Origin: Bacillota bacterium
GTDB taxonomy: Bacteria; Bacillota; Clostridia; Christensenellales; CAG-138
Reading direction: 5' to 3'
NCBI GenBank assembly: GCA_023435025.1
Contig: JAEYSE010000023.1
Coordinates: 1 to 50,138, forward strand
DNA length: 50,138 nucleotides
Shown: in pieces, positions 1 to 9,075 of the stretch
How positions within the stretch are numbered: position 1 is the first letter of the stretch
Layout of the letters: every line of letters begins with the position of its first letter
Translations under genes and position numbers: made by a program
Notes under the pieces: model-generated
The model's input: only the letters and a program-made list of their open reading frames with translations
Databases searched by the model: none
What the model was told of the DNA's origin: nothing

Positions 1-1
1 T

Positions 2-79
2 ATCAGAGATCATGGCTTTGATACTCCAAACAGGGCCGCAGGCTCCATTGCTAACACGAAAGTCAAGCAGTTCTATTAA
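2..79 (+). CDS. possible C-terminal tail of a gene entering from the left
   Basis: This frame is open from the window edge for 25 codons and then stops with TAA; the last residues read NTKVKQFY. There is too little to assign a family. It could be the end of a gene co-directional with the MarR gene that follows, or chance, because 25 open codons are not significant alone. Confidence 0.25.
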   Translation: MRDHGFDTPNRAAGSIANTKVKQFY

Positions 80-174
80 AAAAGCAAATTGCCGACGGCA
101 TATTGACAAAAGCCGAAGTCATTCGTATGATAGAATCATCAACAGTTGAACATTCAACCATGGAGTTGTTTTGT

Positions 175-606
175 ATGAGCTTTAAGAAGCTAAATATGCT
201 GATTAGGCTAGGCCGGGAATATAGCCATGAAACAATCCGTCATGCAGGATTTTCTGATACGGAGCACGCAATCTGCACTTTTCTTTGTTTTCATGACAAG
301 GTATCACAGGATAGCATAGCAAGCGCGTTGCTGCTTGACAAAACCACTGTAGCAAAAGCGTTATGTATACTGGAACGTGATGGCCTTGTTTGTAAAAGGC
401 AGGATCAAAAGAACCGGCGAAAAAACATCATTCAAATAACGGAAGCGGGAAAAACCAGCGTTGTGAACAACATTGATATTCATGAAAACTGGTTGAAGAA
501 AGTATGCTCTTGCTTGTCAGAACAAGAGCTGCAGCAATTTAATGATTATTTCGACAGGATTGTCGAAAACGCACTCAAGATTAGGCAAGACACATTGATC
601 AAGTAA
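175..606 (+). CDS. MarR-family transcriptional regulator
   Basis: Small winged-helix DNA-binding regulator. The core reads FSDTEHAICTFL, then a recognition-helix stretch SIASALLLDKTTVAKALCIL, then a wing with KRQDQKNRRKNIIQITEAG, the usual MarR order. An amphipathic C-terminal dimerisation helix ends the protein. I chose the ATG at 175 because GGAG sits 9 bases upstream and the product (143 aa) has typical MarR length. In-frame starts at 103 (TTG), 127 and 160 would give up to 167 aa. The ligand and targets are unknown. The next readable frame is a degraded small membrane-protein gene that could have been its target. Confidence 0.85.
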   Translation: MSFKKLNMLIRLGREYSHETIRHAGFSDTEHAICTFLCFHDKVSQDSIASALLLDKTTVAKALCILERDGLVCKRQDQKNRRKNIIQITEAGKTSVVNNIDIHENWLKKVCSCLSEQELQQFNDYFDRIVENALKIRQDTLIK

Positions 607-628
607 CACTTTACAATTGGAGGAATAA

Positions 629-900
629 ATGACCAAATGAGCAACTAAAAATCAAGCATCGTATCCATCATCTAAAAAATATGGGGATGACTGAAAGGCT
701 ATTTAAAAGACTGGCGCAACTTGCTCGGCCACGCTTTGCTAGGCATTGTGTTTGTTGTCCTAGCAATATGGGTCCCCATCAACATCTGGATTAAACTTGC
801 GATCATTGTTTGTTTGATTGCTTTTAACATTTTCAGAATGCGCCGCAAAGCAAAAAAAGCTTCGACAAAAGATATGGAGGACTCAATCGAACCCGTTTAA
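629..900 (+). pseudogene. broken gene for a small hydrophobic membrane protein
   Basis: A good ribosome binding site (GGAGG at 619-623) precedes an ATG at 629, but that frame stops after three codons (TGA at 638-640). Read past it, the frame gives ATKNQASYPSSKKYGDD and meets a second TGA. From about 691, one frame over, a clean membrane-protein reading follows: LKGYLKDWRNLLGH, then hydrophobic segments around GIVFVVLAIWVPINIWIKLA and a basic tail FRMRRKAKKAS, ending in TAA at 898-900. This looks like one small gene of about 90 codons inactivated by a stop and a frameshift. The alternative is that only the distal 70 codons (691-900) are expressed, from a non-ATG start. A strong terminator follows. 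Confidence 0.45.
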
Positions 901-948
901 AAGTCTAGCTTTCGGGCACCCTTCATCAGACTTTTGTATTTTCCTTAT

Positions 949-988
949 GCCTACCGTTTCGGGTTCCAACCTGGCGGTAGGCTTTTTT
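949..988 (+). terminator. rho-independent terminator after the small membrane-protein frame
   Basis: Perfect 8-bp stem GCCTACCG (949-956) with CGGTAGGC (975-982), followed by six T residues. Confidence 0.8.
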
Positions 989-1012
989 GAGCACGAAAGG
1001 TGTTCTAGAACT

Positions 1013-1051
1013 AAAAAAAGCCGATACCGGCCAGATGACTTAAGTATCAGC
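1013..1051 (-). terminator. terminator of the DUF4317 gene
   Basis: The stem 1020-1027 with 1044-1051 (one mismatch) is followed on the minus strand by a run of T residues (A-run at 1013-1019). It lies just past the stop codon of the minus-strand gene at 1073. Confidence 0.7.
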
Positions 1052-1072
1052 TTTTTCACATATTCGGTTAAT

Positions 1073-2212
1073 TCAATTCTCTATACCGACCTTTACGCTT
1101 ACCCCATTGACTTCCACACCTGCATCCGCCGGAATCAAGATATATCTGCTTCCGTCGATGACCCGTGTTTCGATGAGGTCGCTCCGCTCGGGGTCAACTT
1201 TGATCACCACATCGGGTGTGCGGATCACAAACTGCTTTTTATCGATGACGTTGGCGGGTGGAAGTTGCGCGTCCATGCCGAAATGTGCGTCAAAGGTAGT
1301 GGCAAAGGCTTGAACATGCTCTTCTGATACACCACACTCCTTGAGCACTGCTCCGATTTCCCTTTGAGTGAGCAGCAACTGTTCGGGTTCCTTGTTTTCC
1401 TTGTGACGGTCTATCATTTCGCTCAGATGCTCATGGACAGCCTGTACCACTTCAAGGCTGCAATCCTCGTTGAGTGTTTCTGACAATATGGCTTGAAACA
1501 TCTCCTTCTGTGCCGCAGCGGGCATGGGCGGCTCTACATGGAAAACGGCATCGATAAACTCCTGATGGTTCTCCGTGCCGTTCTTCATATAGTACAACGC
1601 ACCATAAATGTTGGCGGCCCTATCATCAAAGGCAGGGAACAGAAAGCCTAGTTCCGGCGCGGCTACTACATAGCCCTGCGAAGTGGTGCGGAAGCGGTTC
1701 TCGGTCAACTGGTAGCTCAGCTCTGCCGGCGTGAGCTTCACAGGACATATGCTGCAAAGGATGTAGCTAAATTCCTCGTCGGAAGCATCCTTCTGTAGCT
1801 CACCGTCATTAGATTTGTAGGGCACCGTATATACATCGTGGGTCAGAAGAATGAGATAATTCCCCTCCATACTCAGCGATTCAGTGACTCGCTGATAGAA
1901 GGTTTGCAGCATATCGGAATTTTTTAGCCCGCTCTGACGGAGCATGGACAATAGCCTATGCTCGTCGCTGTTCATCACTTGTTTGGCGCTGAACTCTATG
2001 TTGACGAGATTCTTTCCGAGGGAACCGGACAGAGACTTTTTCAAAAGGGAAAGAAAGCGTTCCGACTCCTCCTGCGGCATGCCTGAAAGGAACTCTTCAA
2101 ACGTAGCGACAATTTTCCTGTCCTCATTGACATAACAGCCATATACGCTGCCTATCATACTTTTATCCGGTCTGAAACGGCGCCGGATCTCCCGTACCTC
2201 TTTTTCGTTCAT
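1073..2212 (-). CDS. DUF4317 family protein
   Basis: A 379-residue soluble protein that I recognise as the DUF4317 family, common in Clostridia and of unknown function. The N-terminus EVREIRRRFRPDKS followed by a GCYVNE segment is characteristic, as is the later SICPVKLTPAELSY region. No signal peptide or membrane segment is visible. The start has GAGGT five bases upstream of the ATG. It appears to be a single-gene unit, with its own terminator and a 275-base gap upstream, divergent from the ABC-F gene. The family assignment is firm; no role can be inferred from context. Confidence 0.85.
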   Translation of the reverse strand: MNEKEVREIRRRFRPDKSMIGSVYGCYVNEDRKIVATFEEFLSGMPQEESERFLSLLKKSLSGSLGKNLVNIEFSAKQVMNSDEHRLLSMLRQSGLKNSDMLQTFYQRVTESLSMEGNYLILLTHDVYTVPYKSNDGELQKDASDEEFSYILCSICPVKLTPAELSYQLTENRFRTTSQGYVVAAPELGFLFPAFDDRAANIYGALYYMKNGTENHQEFIDAVFHVEPPMPAAAQKEMFQAILSETLNEDCSLEVVQAVHEHLSEMIDRHKENKEPEQLLLTQREIGAVLKECGVSEEHVQAFATTFDAHFGMDAQLPPANVIDKKQFVIRTPDVVIKVDPERSDLIETRVIDGSRYILIPADAGVEVNGVSVKVGIEN

Positions 2213-2487
2213 GCATTACCTCACACTGTTTATGATATAAAAAAGTGCCACCACAAAAGTAGCAGCATGAATTATATCACGCCGAGAGCGATGTTGTCTT
2301 GCCTCGGTTTTCCAGATCACAGGATGACTTAGGCCATTAATGGTGGTAAGATAAATCAGATACTACTGTAAAGCGGGTATATCTTGGCCGCTAGTATTGT
2401 GGCGGAATGAACAATTCAGAGCTTTCACACAAAGGGCAGAAAACTACCAAGCGCTAAACTGCAGCTGCTTGAATATAGGGAGAAACA

Positions 2488-4287
2488 ATGCTATTATCTG
2501 CGGAACATATTTCAAAGAATTACGGAACCAAGCAACTGCTGGACGATGTCTCCATATACCTGAATGAAAGAGACCATGTTGGAATTGTGGGCATCAATGG
2601 CACGGGCAAAAGTACACTGTTGAAAATTTTAGCCGGCATAGAGCCGCCCGACGAAGGCTGCATTTCCGCCAATCCCAATCTGCGGATCTCTTATCTGTCA
2701 CAAAACCCTGCGATGAACGATGATCTTACCGTGCTCGAGCAAGTGTTTTCAGAGTTCACGCCGCAATTTCGTGAAATCAATGAGTACGAAGTCGTATCCA
2801 TGCTGACACGGCTGGGCATTACGGATTACGATGCGAAAATAGGGACATTGTCAGGCGGGCAACGCAAGCGCGTCGCGCTTTGTGCAACGCTTATTCACCC
2901 CGCAGACATTCTGATATTGGACGAACCGACCAACCACCTGGACAGCGACATGGCAATTTGGCTGGAGCAACGCTTGAGCCGCTTTACCGGCGGCCTGATC
3001 ATGGTAACGCATGACCGCTATTTTCTTGAGCGGGTGGTAACCCGTATTGCCGAACTATCTCGTGGCAAGCTATATACTTATGAGGCCAATTATTCTAAAT
3101 ACCTCGAGCAGAAAGCGCAGCGCGCAGAGATGGCCGAAGCAAGCGAGCGTAAGCGGCAGGCAATTTTGCGCAAGGAATACCAGTGGATCATGCGGGGTGC
3201 CAGGGCACGCTCTACCAAGAGCCGGGATCGCATAGAACGATACGGCGCGCTGAAAGAGCAAGCAGCGCCTGAGACGGATGCCGCTGTGCAGATGGTGACT
3301 GTGTCCAGCCGATTGGGGCGAAAGCTGATTGAGCTCGATGGCATTACAAAATCCTTTGGCAGCCGCACGGTCATCGATCATTTTTCCTATCACATCCAAC
3401 GGGACGACCGGATCGGCATTGTAGGAAAAAACGGCGTAGGCAAATCCACATTGCTCAACATCATCGCGGGTAAGCTAACGCCGGACGATGGCACGGTGGC
3501 GGTAGGCGCTACCGTCCGAATTGGCTATTTTTCTCAGGAGGGGCGTGATTTGGACCCTACCCTGCGGGTTTACGATTTTATCAACGCAATTGCGAGCGAA
3601 ACCAAGACTGCGGAAGGCACATTCTCAGCGTCCCAAATGCTGGAACGGTTTTTGTTTTCTTCTGACCTGCAGTATACCACCATCGGCCGACTTAGTGGTG
3701 GTGAAAGAAGAAGGCTGTATCTTCTGAGCATACTGATTGCGGCGCCCAATATACTGCTGCTGGATGAACCCACCAACGACCTGGATATTGAGGCGCTGGC
3801 CATCATAGAAGATTATCTTGAATCGTTCCCTGGAGCTGTCATTGCGGTCTCTCACGACCGGTATTTTCTAGATAAAATAGCGACCTCGATTTTCGAGGTG
3901 AACGGGGAAGGCAAAATTTCCTGCTATACTGGCAATTATACCGAATATGCGGAGCTTCGGGCGGCGGCACCGCTTCCCGAAGCAAAAAAGGACGTATCAC
4001 CTTCACATTCAGCCATACCCCCCAGAAGCGACAACGCGGAAAGGCCAAGGAAACTGCGGTTTTCGTTTAAAGAGCAGCAAGAATTTGAGACAATTGATGA
4101 GGATATCGCTGCACTTGAGGCCAAAGTGGCCGCTTGTTCCGCTGAGATTGCCAAAGCCGCCAGCGATTATGTGCGCTTGCAGGAGCTTCTGGCAAAAATG
4201 GAGTTACTGAAGGCCGAGCTGGAAGTCAAAACGGAACGATGGGTCTATCTGAACGAACTGGCTGAGAAGATTGAAGCGCAGAAATAG
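2488..4287 (+). CDS. ABC-F family ATPase (ribosome-associated type)
   Basis: This cytoplasmic protein has two ABC ATPase domains and no membrane domain. Walker A motifs are GINGTGKST (residues 35-43) and, in the second domain, GKNGVGKST. Signature motifs are LSGGQRKRVAL and LSGGERRRLYLL, and Walker B motifs are LILDEPTNHLD and LLLDEPTNDLD. Between the domains lies a charged linker (GARARSTKSRDRI) typical of ABC-F proteins, and the C-terminus (from about residue 525) is a coiled coil like that of Uup. ABC-F proteins act on translating ribosomes; some give resistance to ribosome-targeting antibiotics. The sequence alone does not say whether this is housekeeping or protective. The start is supported by GGGAGAAACA upstream. 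Confidence 0.9.
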   Translation: MLLSAEHISKNYGTKQLLDDVSIYLNERDHVGIVGINGTGKSTLLKILAGIEPPDEGCISANPNLRISYLSQNPAMNDDLTVLEQVFSEFTPQFREINEYEVVSMLTRLGITDYDAKIGTLSGGQRKRVALCATLIHPADILILDEPTNHLDSDMAIWLEQRLSRFTGGLIMVTHDRYFLERVVTRIAELSRGKLYTYEANYSKYLEQKAQRAEMAEASERKRQAILRKEYQWIMRGARARSTKSRDRIERYGALKEQAAPETDAAVQMVTVSSRLGRKLIELDGITKSFGSRTVIDHFSYHIQRDDRIGIVGKNGVGKSTLLNIIAGKLTPDDGTVAVGATVRIGYFSQEGRDLDPTLRVYDFINAIASETKTAEGTFSASQMLERFLFSSDLQYTTIGRLSGGERRRLYLLSILIAAPNILLLDEPTNDLDIEALAIIEDYLESFPGAVIAVSHDRYFLDKIATSIFEVNGEGKISCYTGNYTEYAELRAAAPLPEAKKDVSPSHSAIPPRSDNAERPRKLRFSFKEQQEFETIDEDIAALEAKVAACSAEIAKAASDYVRLQELLAKMELLKAELEVKTERWVYLNELAEKIEAQK

Positions 4288-4324
4288 ATTGTGCGTTCCG
4301 GTGTTCTACTTGCAGGAGAGTTAC

Positions 4325-4771
4325 ATGAAAATACTGATCGACGCGGACGGCTGCCCTGTGGTGGACACAGCCGTTCGCATAGCGAAAGCGCATAATATCG
4401 ACTGCCTTATTCTGTGCGACACGTCCCACTATTTTGAAAAGGACGGCGCGGTGACGCTGGTTTTTTCAAAGGGTGTGGATAGTGTTGATTTTGCGCTGGT
4501 CAATCGTGTTGTGCCTGGGGATATTGTAATCACCCAGGATTACGGGCTGGCCGCTATGTGCCTAAGTAAACGCGCCAAAGTAATCAATCAGGACGGAATG
4601 GAATATACCGACGATAATATGGATGCGCTGCTGCTTGCCCGCCACACGGCCCGGAAAATCCGAAGCGCGGGCGGCAGGCTAAAGGGGCCACCCAAGAGAA
4701 CCGCAGAGCAGGACAAGAAATTCGAGGCAGAACTGTCCCGCTTTCTGAGCTCCATAAGAACGACAGAATGA
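4325..4771 (+). CDS. yaiI: DUF188 (YaiI/YqxD) family protein
   Basis: A 148-residue protein of the DUF188 family, which has a PIN-like nuclease fold; its physiological role is not established. Typical features are the opening MKILIDADGCPVV, the segment VNRVVPGDIVITQDYGLA, and DNMDALLLARHTARKIR near the C-terminus. The ATG at 4325 is chosen because AGGAGAG lies just upstream and the family begins MKIxIDADGCPV. An in-frame start at 4271 would add an 18-residue tail overlapping the end of the ABC-F gene. The gene starts 37 bases after the ABC-F stop, so the two may be cotranscribed. Confidence 0.9.
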   Translation: MKILIDADGCPVVDTAVRIAKAHNIDCLILCDTSHYFEKDGAVTLVFSKGVDSVDFALVNRVVPGDIVITQDYGLAAMCLSKRAKVINQDGMEYTDDNMDALLLARHTARKIRSAGGRLKGPPKRTAEQDKKFEAELSRFLSSIRTTE

Positions 4772-4964
4772 GCTATAGCAACAGCCAACCATTAAGCCTA
4801 TATGCTGTTCACATTAAACCCGCCCGTATTGCATAATAATCACTTCTGCATATTATTTTCACGAAAATGGAAAATATTCCGATGTGCAACCGTAAGCTGA
4901 GGAGTACTCAGCGAGAAGGTGTCTTTGATAAACAATTAACTTTCAAAATGTTGCAATAGATCCC

Positions 4965-5015
4965 TTGACATCGGCATATTTTTATATTACATAATAGATA
5001 GTGGAACTACCCACT
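4965..5015 (+). promoter_or_regulatory. likely promoter of the transketolase operon with a small dyad
   Basis: A perfect -35 hexamer TTGACA (4965-4970) is followed 17 bases later by TACATA (4988-4993), a weak -10. A short dyad AGTGG-N6-CCACT (5000-5015) lies at the expected transcription start and could be an operator. The rest of the 398-base gap 4772-5169 is AT-rich with nothing else recognisable apart from the ribosome binding site at 5157-5164. Confidence 0.45.
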
Positions 5016-5169
5016 TTCTAAAAATTATAACTAATTTCTACAGCATTTTCTTTTACGCCAGCTTGTTTTGAGGATTTTTTTCTTTCACATTCTTTCACTC
5101 TTGCCTGATTTGTTTTATACCAAGCTTTCCGCTTTTTTAAATATCCTAAATAAATAAGGAGGGAAAGAA

Positions 5170-6000
5170 ATGCCACTCACTCCCAATGAAAAGCAGATGC
5201 TTCTGGACACTGCGCGCAATCTGCGACTCACCATCGTAGATGTAATGGCCTGGTCCGGCGGCGCACATGTCGGCGGCTCTTTGAGCATTGCCGATATCCT
5301 TACCATCCTTTATTTTAAGTATCTCAAGGTGGACCCCAAAAACCCGCAATGGGAAGACCGCGACCGTTTTGTCCTTTCCAAAGGGCACACCGCAGCCGGA
5401 TATATTCCGGTTCTCGCGAAAAAAGGGTTCTTTCCAGAGGAGGAACTCAAGTCCTTCAACCATTTTGGGAGCCCGTTTGCCATGCATCCGGACTCCAATA
5501 AGGTCACTGGATGCGACGTCTCTACAGGTTCCCTTGGCCATGGGCTTTCGATTGCCGCGGGCTTGGGCCTGGGCAGCCGGTACCTGAAAAAGAGCTACAG
5601 GACAGTCTGTCTGTTGGGAGACGGCGAGTGCTGTGAAGGCAGCGTGTGGGAAGCGGCAATGTCCATTGCCCATTACAAGCTGACCAATGTCATTACGGTC
5701 GTTGACCGCAACCGCCTGATGATTGACGGACTTACGGAGGAGGTCATGTCCCTTGAACCGTTTGCAGACAAATGGCGCGCATTCGGATTTGATGTGATCG
5801 AAATTGACGGGCACGACTTTGACCAATTGGATGCAGCGTTTGAAAAGGCGTGGAGCGCGACGAAACAACCCGTCATGATCCTTGCAAACACCGTTAAGGG
5901 CAAAGGCGTTGATTTCATGGAAAACAACGTTGTATATCACTATGCCTCGGGCGATTCCGCGCTATGCGAAAAGGCCAAGGCTTCCATTCTGAGACAGTAA
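5170..6000 (+). CDS. transketolase, N-terminal (TPP-binding) subunit
   Basis: N-terminal half of a split transketolase (276 aa), needing its partner at 6015 for a complete thiamine-diphosphate site. Visible elements are HVGGSLS (33-39), KGH (71-73), the TPP/Mg motif beginning GDGECCEGSVWE at residue 150 and ending at Asn181 (VVDRNRL), and the C-terminal HYASG. Known transketolases move a two-carbon ketol unit between sugar phosphates. Split versions are common in Clostridia and also serve specialised pathways such as sulfoquinovose breakdown. The gene leads an operon with lipid-type enzymes rather than pentose-phosphate genes, so a non-standard substrate is plausible (inference). The start is supported by AAGGAGGGAAAGAA. 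Confidence 0.93.
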   Translation: MPLTPNEKQMLLDTARNLRLTIVDVMAWSGGAHVGGSLSIADILTILYFKYLKVDPKNPQWEDRDRFVLSKGHTAAGYIPVLAKKGFFPEEELKSFNHFGSPFAMHPDSNKVTGCDVSTGSLGHGLSIAAGLGLGSRYLKKSYRTVCLLGDGECCEGSVWEAAMSIAHYKLTNVITVVDRNRLMIDGLTEEVMSLEPFADKWRAFGFDVIEIDGHDFDQLDAAFEKAWSATKQPVMILANTVKGKGVDFMENNVVYHYASGDSALCEKAKASILRQ

Positions 6001-6014
6001 GGAGGGACAATAAA

Positions 6015-7028
6015 ATGGCCGTTGTAACCGGAACGAACTGGAATGCTTATGACGCAGCTACCATGACCGCCCGTGAGATTTATGGGCGCACATTAGCGGA
6101 GCTTGGTAAATCAAACCCTAAGATCGTGGGCGTGACTGCAGACCTTGCACAGACGACCGCAATTGTCCACTTCGCAAAAGCGTTCCCCGACCGTTTCTTC
6201 AATGTCGGTATCGCAGAACAGAATATGCTCGGCATTGCCGCCGGGCTTGCAAAAGCGGGATTGGTGCCTTTTGCATCCACCATGGCCGTGTTTGCCTGCT
6301 TAAGAGCCGGCGAGCAGGTGCGTACCGATATTGCCTACCAGAACCTGCCCGTTAAAATCATTGCAACACATTCCGGTATCTCCTTTGGGCATGCGGGGAC
6401 CACCCATCACTGCACAGAAGACTTTTCCATCATGCGTTCCATTGCCAACATGACGGTAATCTGCCCCGCAGACGGCATTGAGACTTCTAAGGCCGTACAG
6501 GCCTGCGTGGATACGCCAAGCCCTGTCTATATCCGCATTGGCCGCGGGTTTGAACCGCCTTGCTACGAGAACGACAATTATACCTTTGAAATCGGCAAGG
6601 CCATCACCATGCGAGAAGGCACCGATCTTACCATCATCTGCTGCGGCATTGCGGTACTGCAATCCCTGCAGGCGGCAAAGACGCTTGCGGAGCAGGATAA
6701 TCTCTCGGTTCGCGTCATCAACATGCATACCATAAAGCCCATCGACAGGGAAGCCATCCTAAAAGCTGTCGTAGAGACAAGGCGAATCCTCACCGTGGAA
6801 GAGCACAACGTGCTTGGCGGGCTTGGGGATGCTGTCGCTTCTGTCATTGCGGAAAGCGGCAAGGGCTGTGTCTTCAGGAAGCACGGCATTCAGGATACGT
6901 TTGCAGAAATTGGCTATGCAGAAGATCTTTATGCCCACTACGGGCTTGACGCCAACGGCATTATCGATCAGGTGCGCGGCATGGTAGGCATGGAGTTTGA
7001 AGCGGACGAAAACTGGGACGATGAATAG
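6015..7028 (+). CDS. transketolase, C-terminal (pyrimidine/regulatory) subunit
   Basis: Partner of the preceding subunit (337 aa). The Glu of FNVGIAEQNMLG (residue 68) is the catalytic TPP-activating glutamate. HSGISFGHAGTTHHCTEDF and VICPADGIE follow as in transketolase C-terminal halves and DXS-like proteins. The C-terminal domain carries VIRVINMHTIKPID-like and EEHNVLGGLGDAV elements. I place the start at the ATG at 6015, behind GGAGGGACAA; an upstream in-frame ATG at 5964 overlaps the N-subunit gene and lacks support. The stop of the N-subunit gene and this ribosome binding site adjoin, indicating coupled translation. Confidence 0.93.
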   Translation: MAVVTGTNWNAYDAATMTAREIYGRTLAELGKSNPKIVGVTADLAQTTAIVHFAKAFPDRFFNVGIAEQNMLGIAAGLAKAGLVPFASTMAVFACLRAGEQVRTDIAYQNLPVKIIATHSGISFGHAGTTHHCTEDFSIMRSIANMTVICPADGIETSKAVQACVDTPSPVYIRIGRGFEPPCYENDNYTFEIGKAITMREGTDLTIICCGIAVLQSLQAAKTLAEQDNLSVRVINMHTIKPIDREAILKAVVETRRILTVEEHNVLGGLGDAVASVIAESGKGCVFRKHGIQDTFAEIGYAEDLYAHYGLDANGIIDQVRGMVGMEFEADENWDDE

Positions 7029-7042
7029 AGGGGAGGATTGTA

Positions 7043-7834
7043 ATGCCTGCAAGAACTGAGGATATTATGACCGCAAGGCTGTTCTTCAACGCAGCCTTCC
7101 CTGTCATGCAAGTCCTTTTGGACGACGATCCCAAAATAAAGGCATCATTCAAGGACGTGACCGGCACCGTACAGTTTGGGGCAAAAAACGACGGTGAACT
7201 TCTTGCCTGCCACCTGGTGTTCGATCATGGCAAAGTGACCGTTTTGCAGGGACCGGCAGAAAAGCCCGATATTGCGCTCACCTTCCCTACCGTAGCAAAA
7301 ATGAACGCCCTGCTGCGCGGTGGCATGGCGATGCCTTCCATTAAGGGATTACGCCATTTCGGTCTCTTGATAAAGGTGCTTATGCTGCTGATGGGATTGA
7401 TGATCATGTCCCCGTCAAAACGCCCCAAGGACTTTACAGGCCAGAGTCTCAAGGTTAAAATGAGCTTGTACATGATCACCCGGGCGCTGTCCCAATACAA
7501 CAAACTGGGCGACCCGGATATGCAGGAATTCTGCCAGCGGCAGCCGGACCGCATCTACCAGTTTACGGTTGAGAACGGCGACGACAAAGCATATATCGCC
7601 TGTTACCTCCGGATAAAAGCCGGCAAGTCTAAATCCGGCCACGGCGTCTACACCCGGCGCAGCCCGTTTGTACATTTCCGCTTTCTCAGCGTGGAGGGCG
7701 CCATGAAGGTGCTGCTCAAGGAAGTGGCGTTTGTTGAGGCTGTGGAAAGGGGCTATGTGGAAACGCTGGGAAGCCCGGAATATGCCTGCTATCTCAATGA
7801 CTACATGGCCGTCCTGCAAGGGATGCTGACTTAA
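7043..7834 (+). CDS. SCP2-type sterol/lipid-carrier fold protein
   Basis: A 263-residue protein that appears to contain two SCP2-like halves. The first (about 20-110) has GTVQFGAKNDGELLACHLVF and DIALTFPTVAKMNALLRG. The second (about 165-260) has the matching pattern FVHFRFLSVEGAMKVLL. A hydrophobic stretch LLIKVLMLLMGLMIM (about 108-122) lies between. SCP2 domains hold hydrophobic ligands such as acyl chains or sterols. A similar protein lies at 13764 in the opposing operon, so both halves of the island handle something lipophilic (inference). The start follows GGGGAGGATTGTA. The fold assignment rests on pattern similarity, so confidence is moderate. Confidence 0.7.
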   Translation: MPARTEDIMTARLFFNAAFPVMQVLLDDDPKIKASFKDVTGTVQFGAKNDGELLACHLVFDHGKVTVLQGPAEKPDIALTFPTVAKMNALLRGGMAMPSIKGLRHFGLLIKVLMLLMGLMIMSPSKRPKDFTGQSLKVKMSLYMITRALSQYNKLGDPDMQEFCQRQPDRIYQFTVENGDDKAYIACYLRIKAGKSKSGHGVYTRRSPFVHFRFLSVEGAMKVLLKEVAFVEAVERGYVETLGSPEYACYLNDYMAVLQGMLT

Positions 7835-7848
7835 TTGGGAGGCGCGGT

Positions 7849-9057
7849 ATGAAGACGATTTATTTTGAAAAAGATATCCCCCGGATATTGATAACGAAAT
7901 TCGCGGCAAAGTATTGTAAGCCACTGCTCTACACCGGTTTGAACGCGGTCAAATACAACAAAAACCTTCCGGACCCGCCGCTCCCTGCCCCCAACTGGCT
8001 ACGTGTGAAAAACATTGCCTGTGGGCTATGTGGAACGGATATGAGTTTTTTCAAGGCCACCACGGGCACGAACTCCGCTTTTGAGCCAATCCCCTCGTCT
8101 AAGCGTACCTACCTGGGACACGAAAACGTGGGGGTTGTCATCGAAGCGGGTCCTGACGTCACAAAATTCAAGGTGGGCGACCGAGTGACCATCAGGGAGT
8201 ATATGTCCGGCTGCGGCAACAAGGACATTTTGCCCCGCTGCAAATACTGTGAAGAGGGCAATTACAACCTCTGCCTCAACTATGGCGAGCCAAGCCCCCA
8301 TCCATTGCCGGATGTGGGAGCAGGCTGGGGAGATACTTTTCTTGCGCCCGAGCAGCAGCTTTCGAAAATCTATGATGAGCTCGATAACGAACAGGCCGTC
8401 ATGGTGGAACCGACATGCGTCTCCATCCATTCCGTGTTGACGGCACCCCCTGAAAAAGCAGAAAAGGTGCTCGTTATGGGCTGCGGAACCATCGGCCTTG
8501 GAATTGTGCAGGCGCTCAAAATCGTTGAGCCGGACTGTGAAGTATGGGTGATGGAGCGCGTCAAAGCAAAGCAGGCGTTCGCCAAGAAGCTTGGTGCGGA
8601 TCATGTGTTGAGCGGCGAACCTTATGAGGCAGCGTCCAAGGCCACCGGTGGCAGCAAGGTCTTTACCGGCATGAACAAAAACAAAATGTTCTTTGGCGGA
8701 TTTGACCGCATTTATGACTGCATCGGCGGAAACTGGTCCAACACGACGGCGTTGCGGTTGCTTCGCCCGCGCGGAACGCTGGTAAAAATCGGCCACCACA
8801 TGCGCGCCATCACATTTGATGAATCTCCCATCTGGTGGCACGAAATGAAGCTTATTGGCATCGACGCGCACGGCATGGAAGAATGGCAGGGGCAAAAGAA
8901 ATACACATTCGACCTTGCCCAGGAATGGATCCGGGACGGCATCTACAAAACCGAAGGGTTTGTCACCCACCACTTCAAGCTTGACGACTACAAACAGGCG
9001 ATGAAACTTGCATTGGAAAACCCGCCCGACGTGATCAAAATCGTGCTCGACTGCTGA
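7849..9057 (+). CDS. zinc-dependent alcohol dehydrogenase (MDR family)
   Basis: A medium-chain dehydrogenase of 402 aa with an unusually long N-terminus of about 50 residues before the catalytic domain. Catalytic-zinc residues are visible as GLCGTD (Cys61), GHE (His91, Glu92) and MVEPTC (Glu187). A structural-zinc lobe is present but stretched: Cys122, Cys131, Cys134 and Cys142. The Rossmann motif VMGCGTIGLG begins near residue 209. It should oxidise an alcohol or reduce an aldehyde or ketone with NAD(P); the substrate is not readable from sequence. It sits between the SCP2 gene and the regulator gene, with 14- and 18-base gaps and its own GGGAGG site, so it is part of the operon. Confidence 0.9.
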   Translation: MKTIYFEKDIPRILITKFAAKYCKPLLYTGLNAVKYNKNLPDPPLPAPNWLRVKNIACGLCGTDMSFFKATTGTNSAFEPIPSSKRTYLGHENVGVVIEAGPDVTKFKVGDRVTIREYMSGCGNKDILPRCKYCEEGNYNLCLNYGEPSPHPLPDVGAGWGDTFLAPEQQLSKIYDELDNEQAVMVEPTCVSIHSVLTAPPEKAEKVLVMGCGTIGLGIVQALKIVEPDCEVWVMERVKAKQAFAKKLGADHVLSGEPYEAASKATGGSKVFTGMNKNKMFFGGFDRIYDCIGGNWSNTTALRLLRPRGTLVKIGHHMRAITFDESPIWWHEMKLIGIDAHGMEEWQGQKKYTFDLAQEWIRDGIYKTEGFVTHHFKLDDYKQAMKLALENPPDVIKIVLDC

Positions 9058-9075
9058 ACCAAAGGGGCTCTGTTG

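Noticed and set aside
5146..5940. A 264-codon minus-strand frame across the transketolase N-subunit gene
   Set aside because: It is antisense to a gene with all catalytic motifs, has no ribosome binding site and no recognisable domain; high third-position GC keeps it open.
8026..8973. A 315-codon minus-strand frame opposite the alcohol dehydrogenase gene
   Set aside because: Shadow of a clear zinc ADH with good start and motifs; its residue composition is atypical of a protein.
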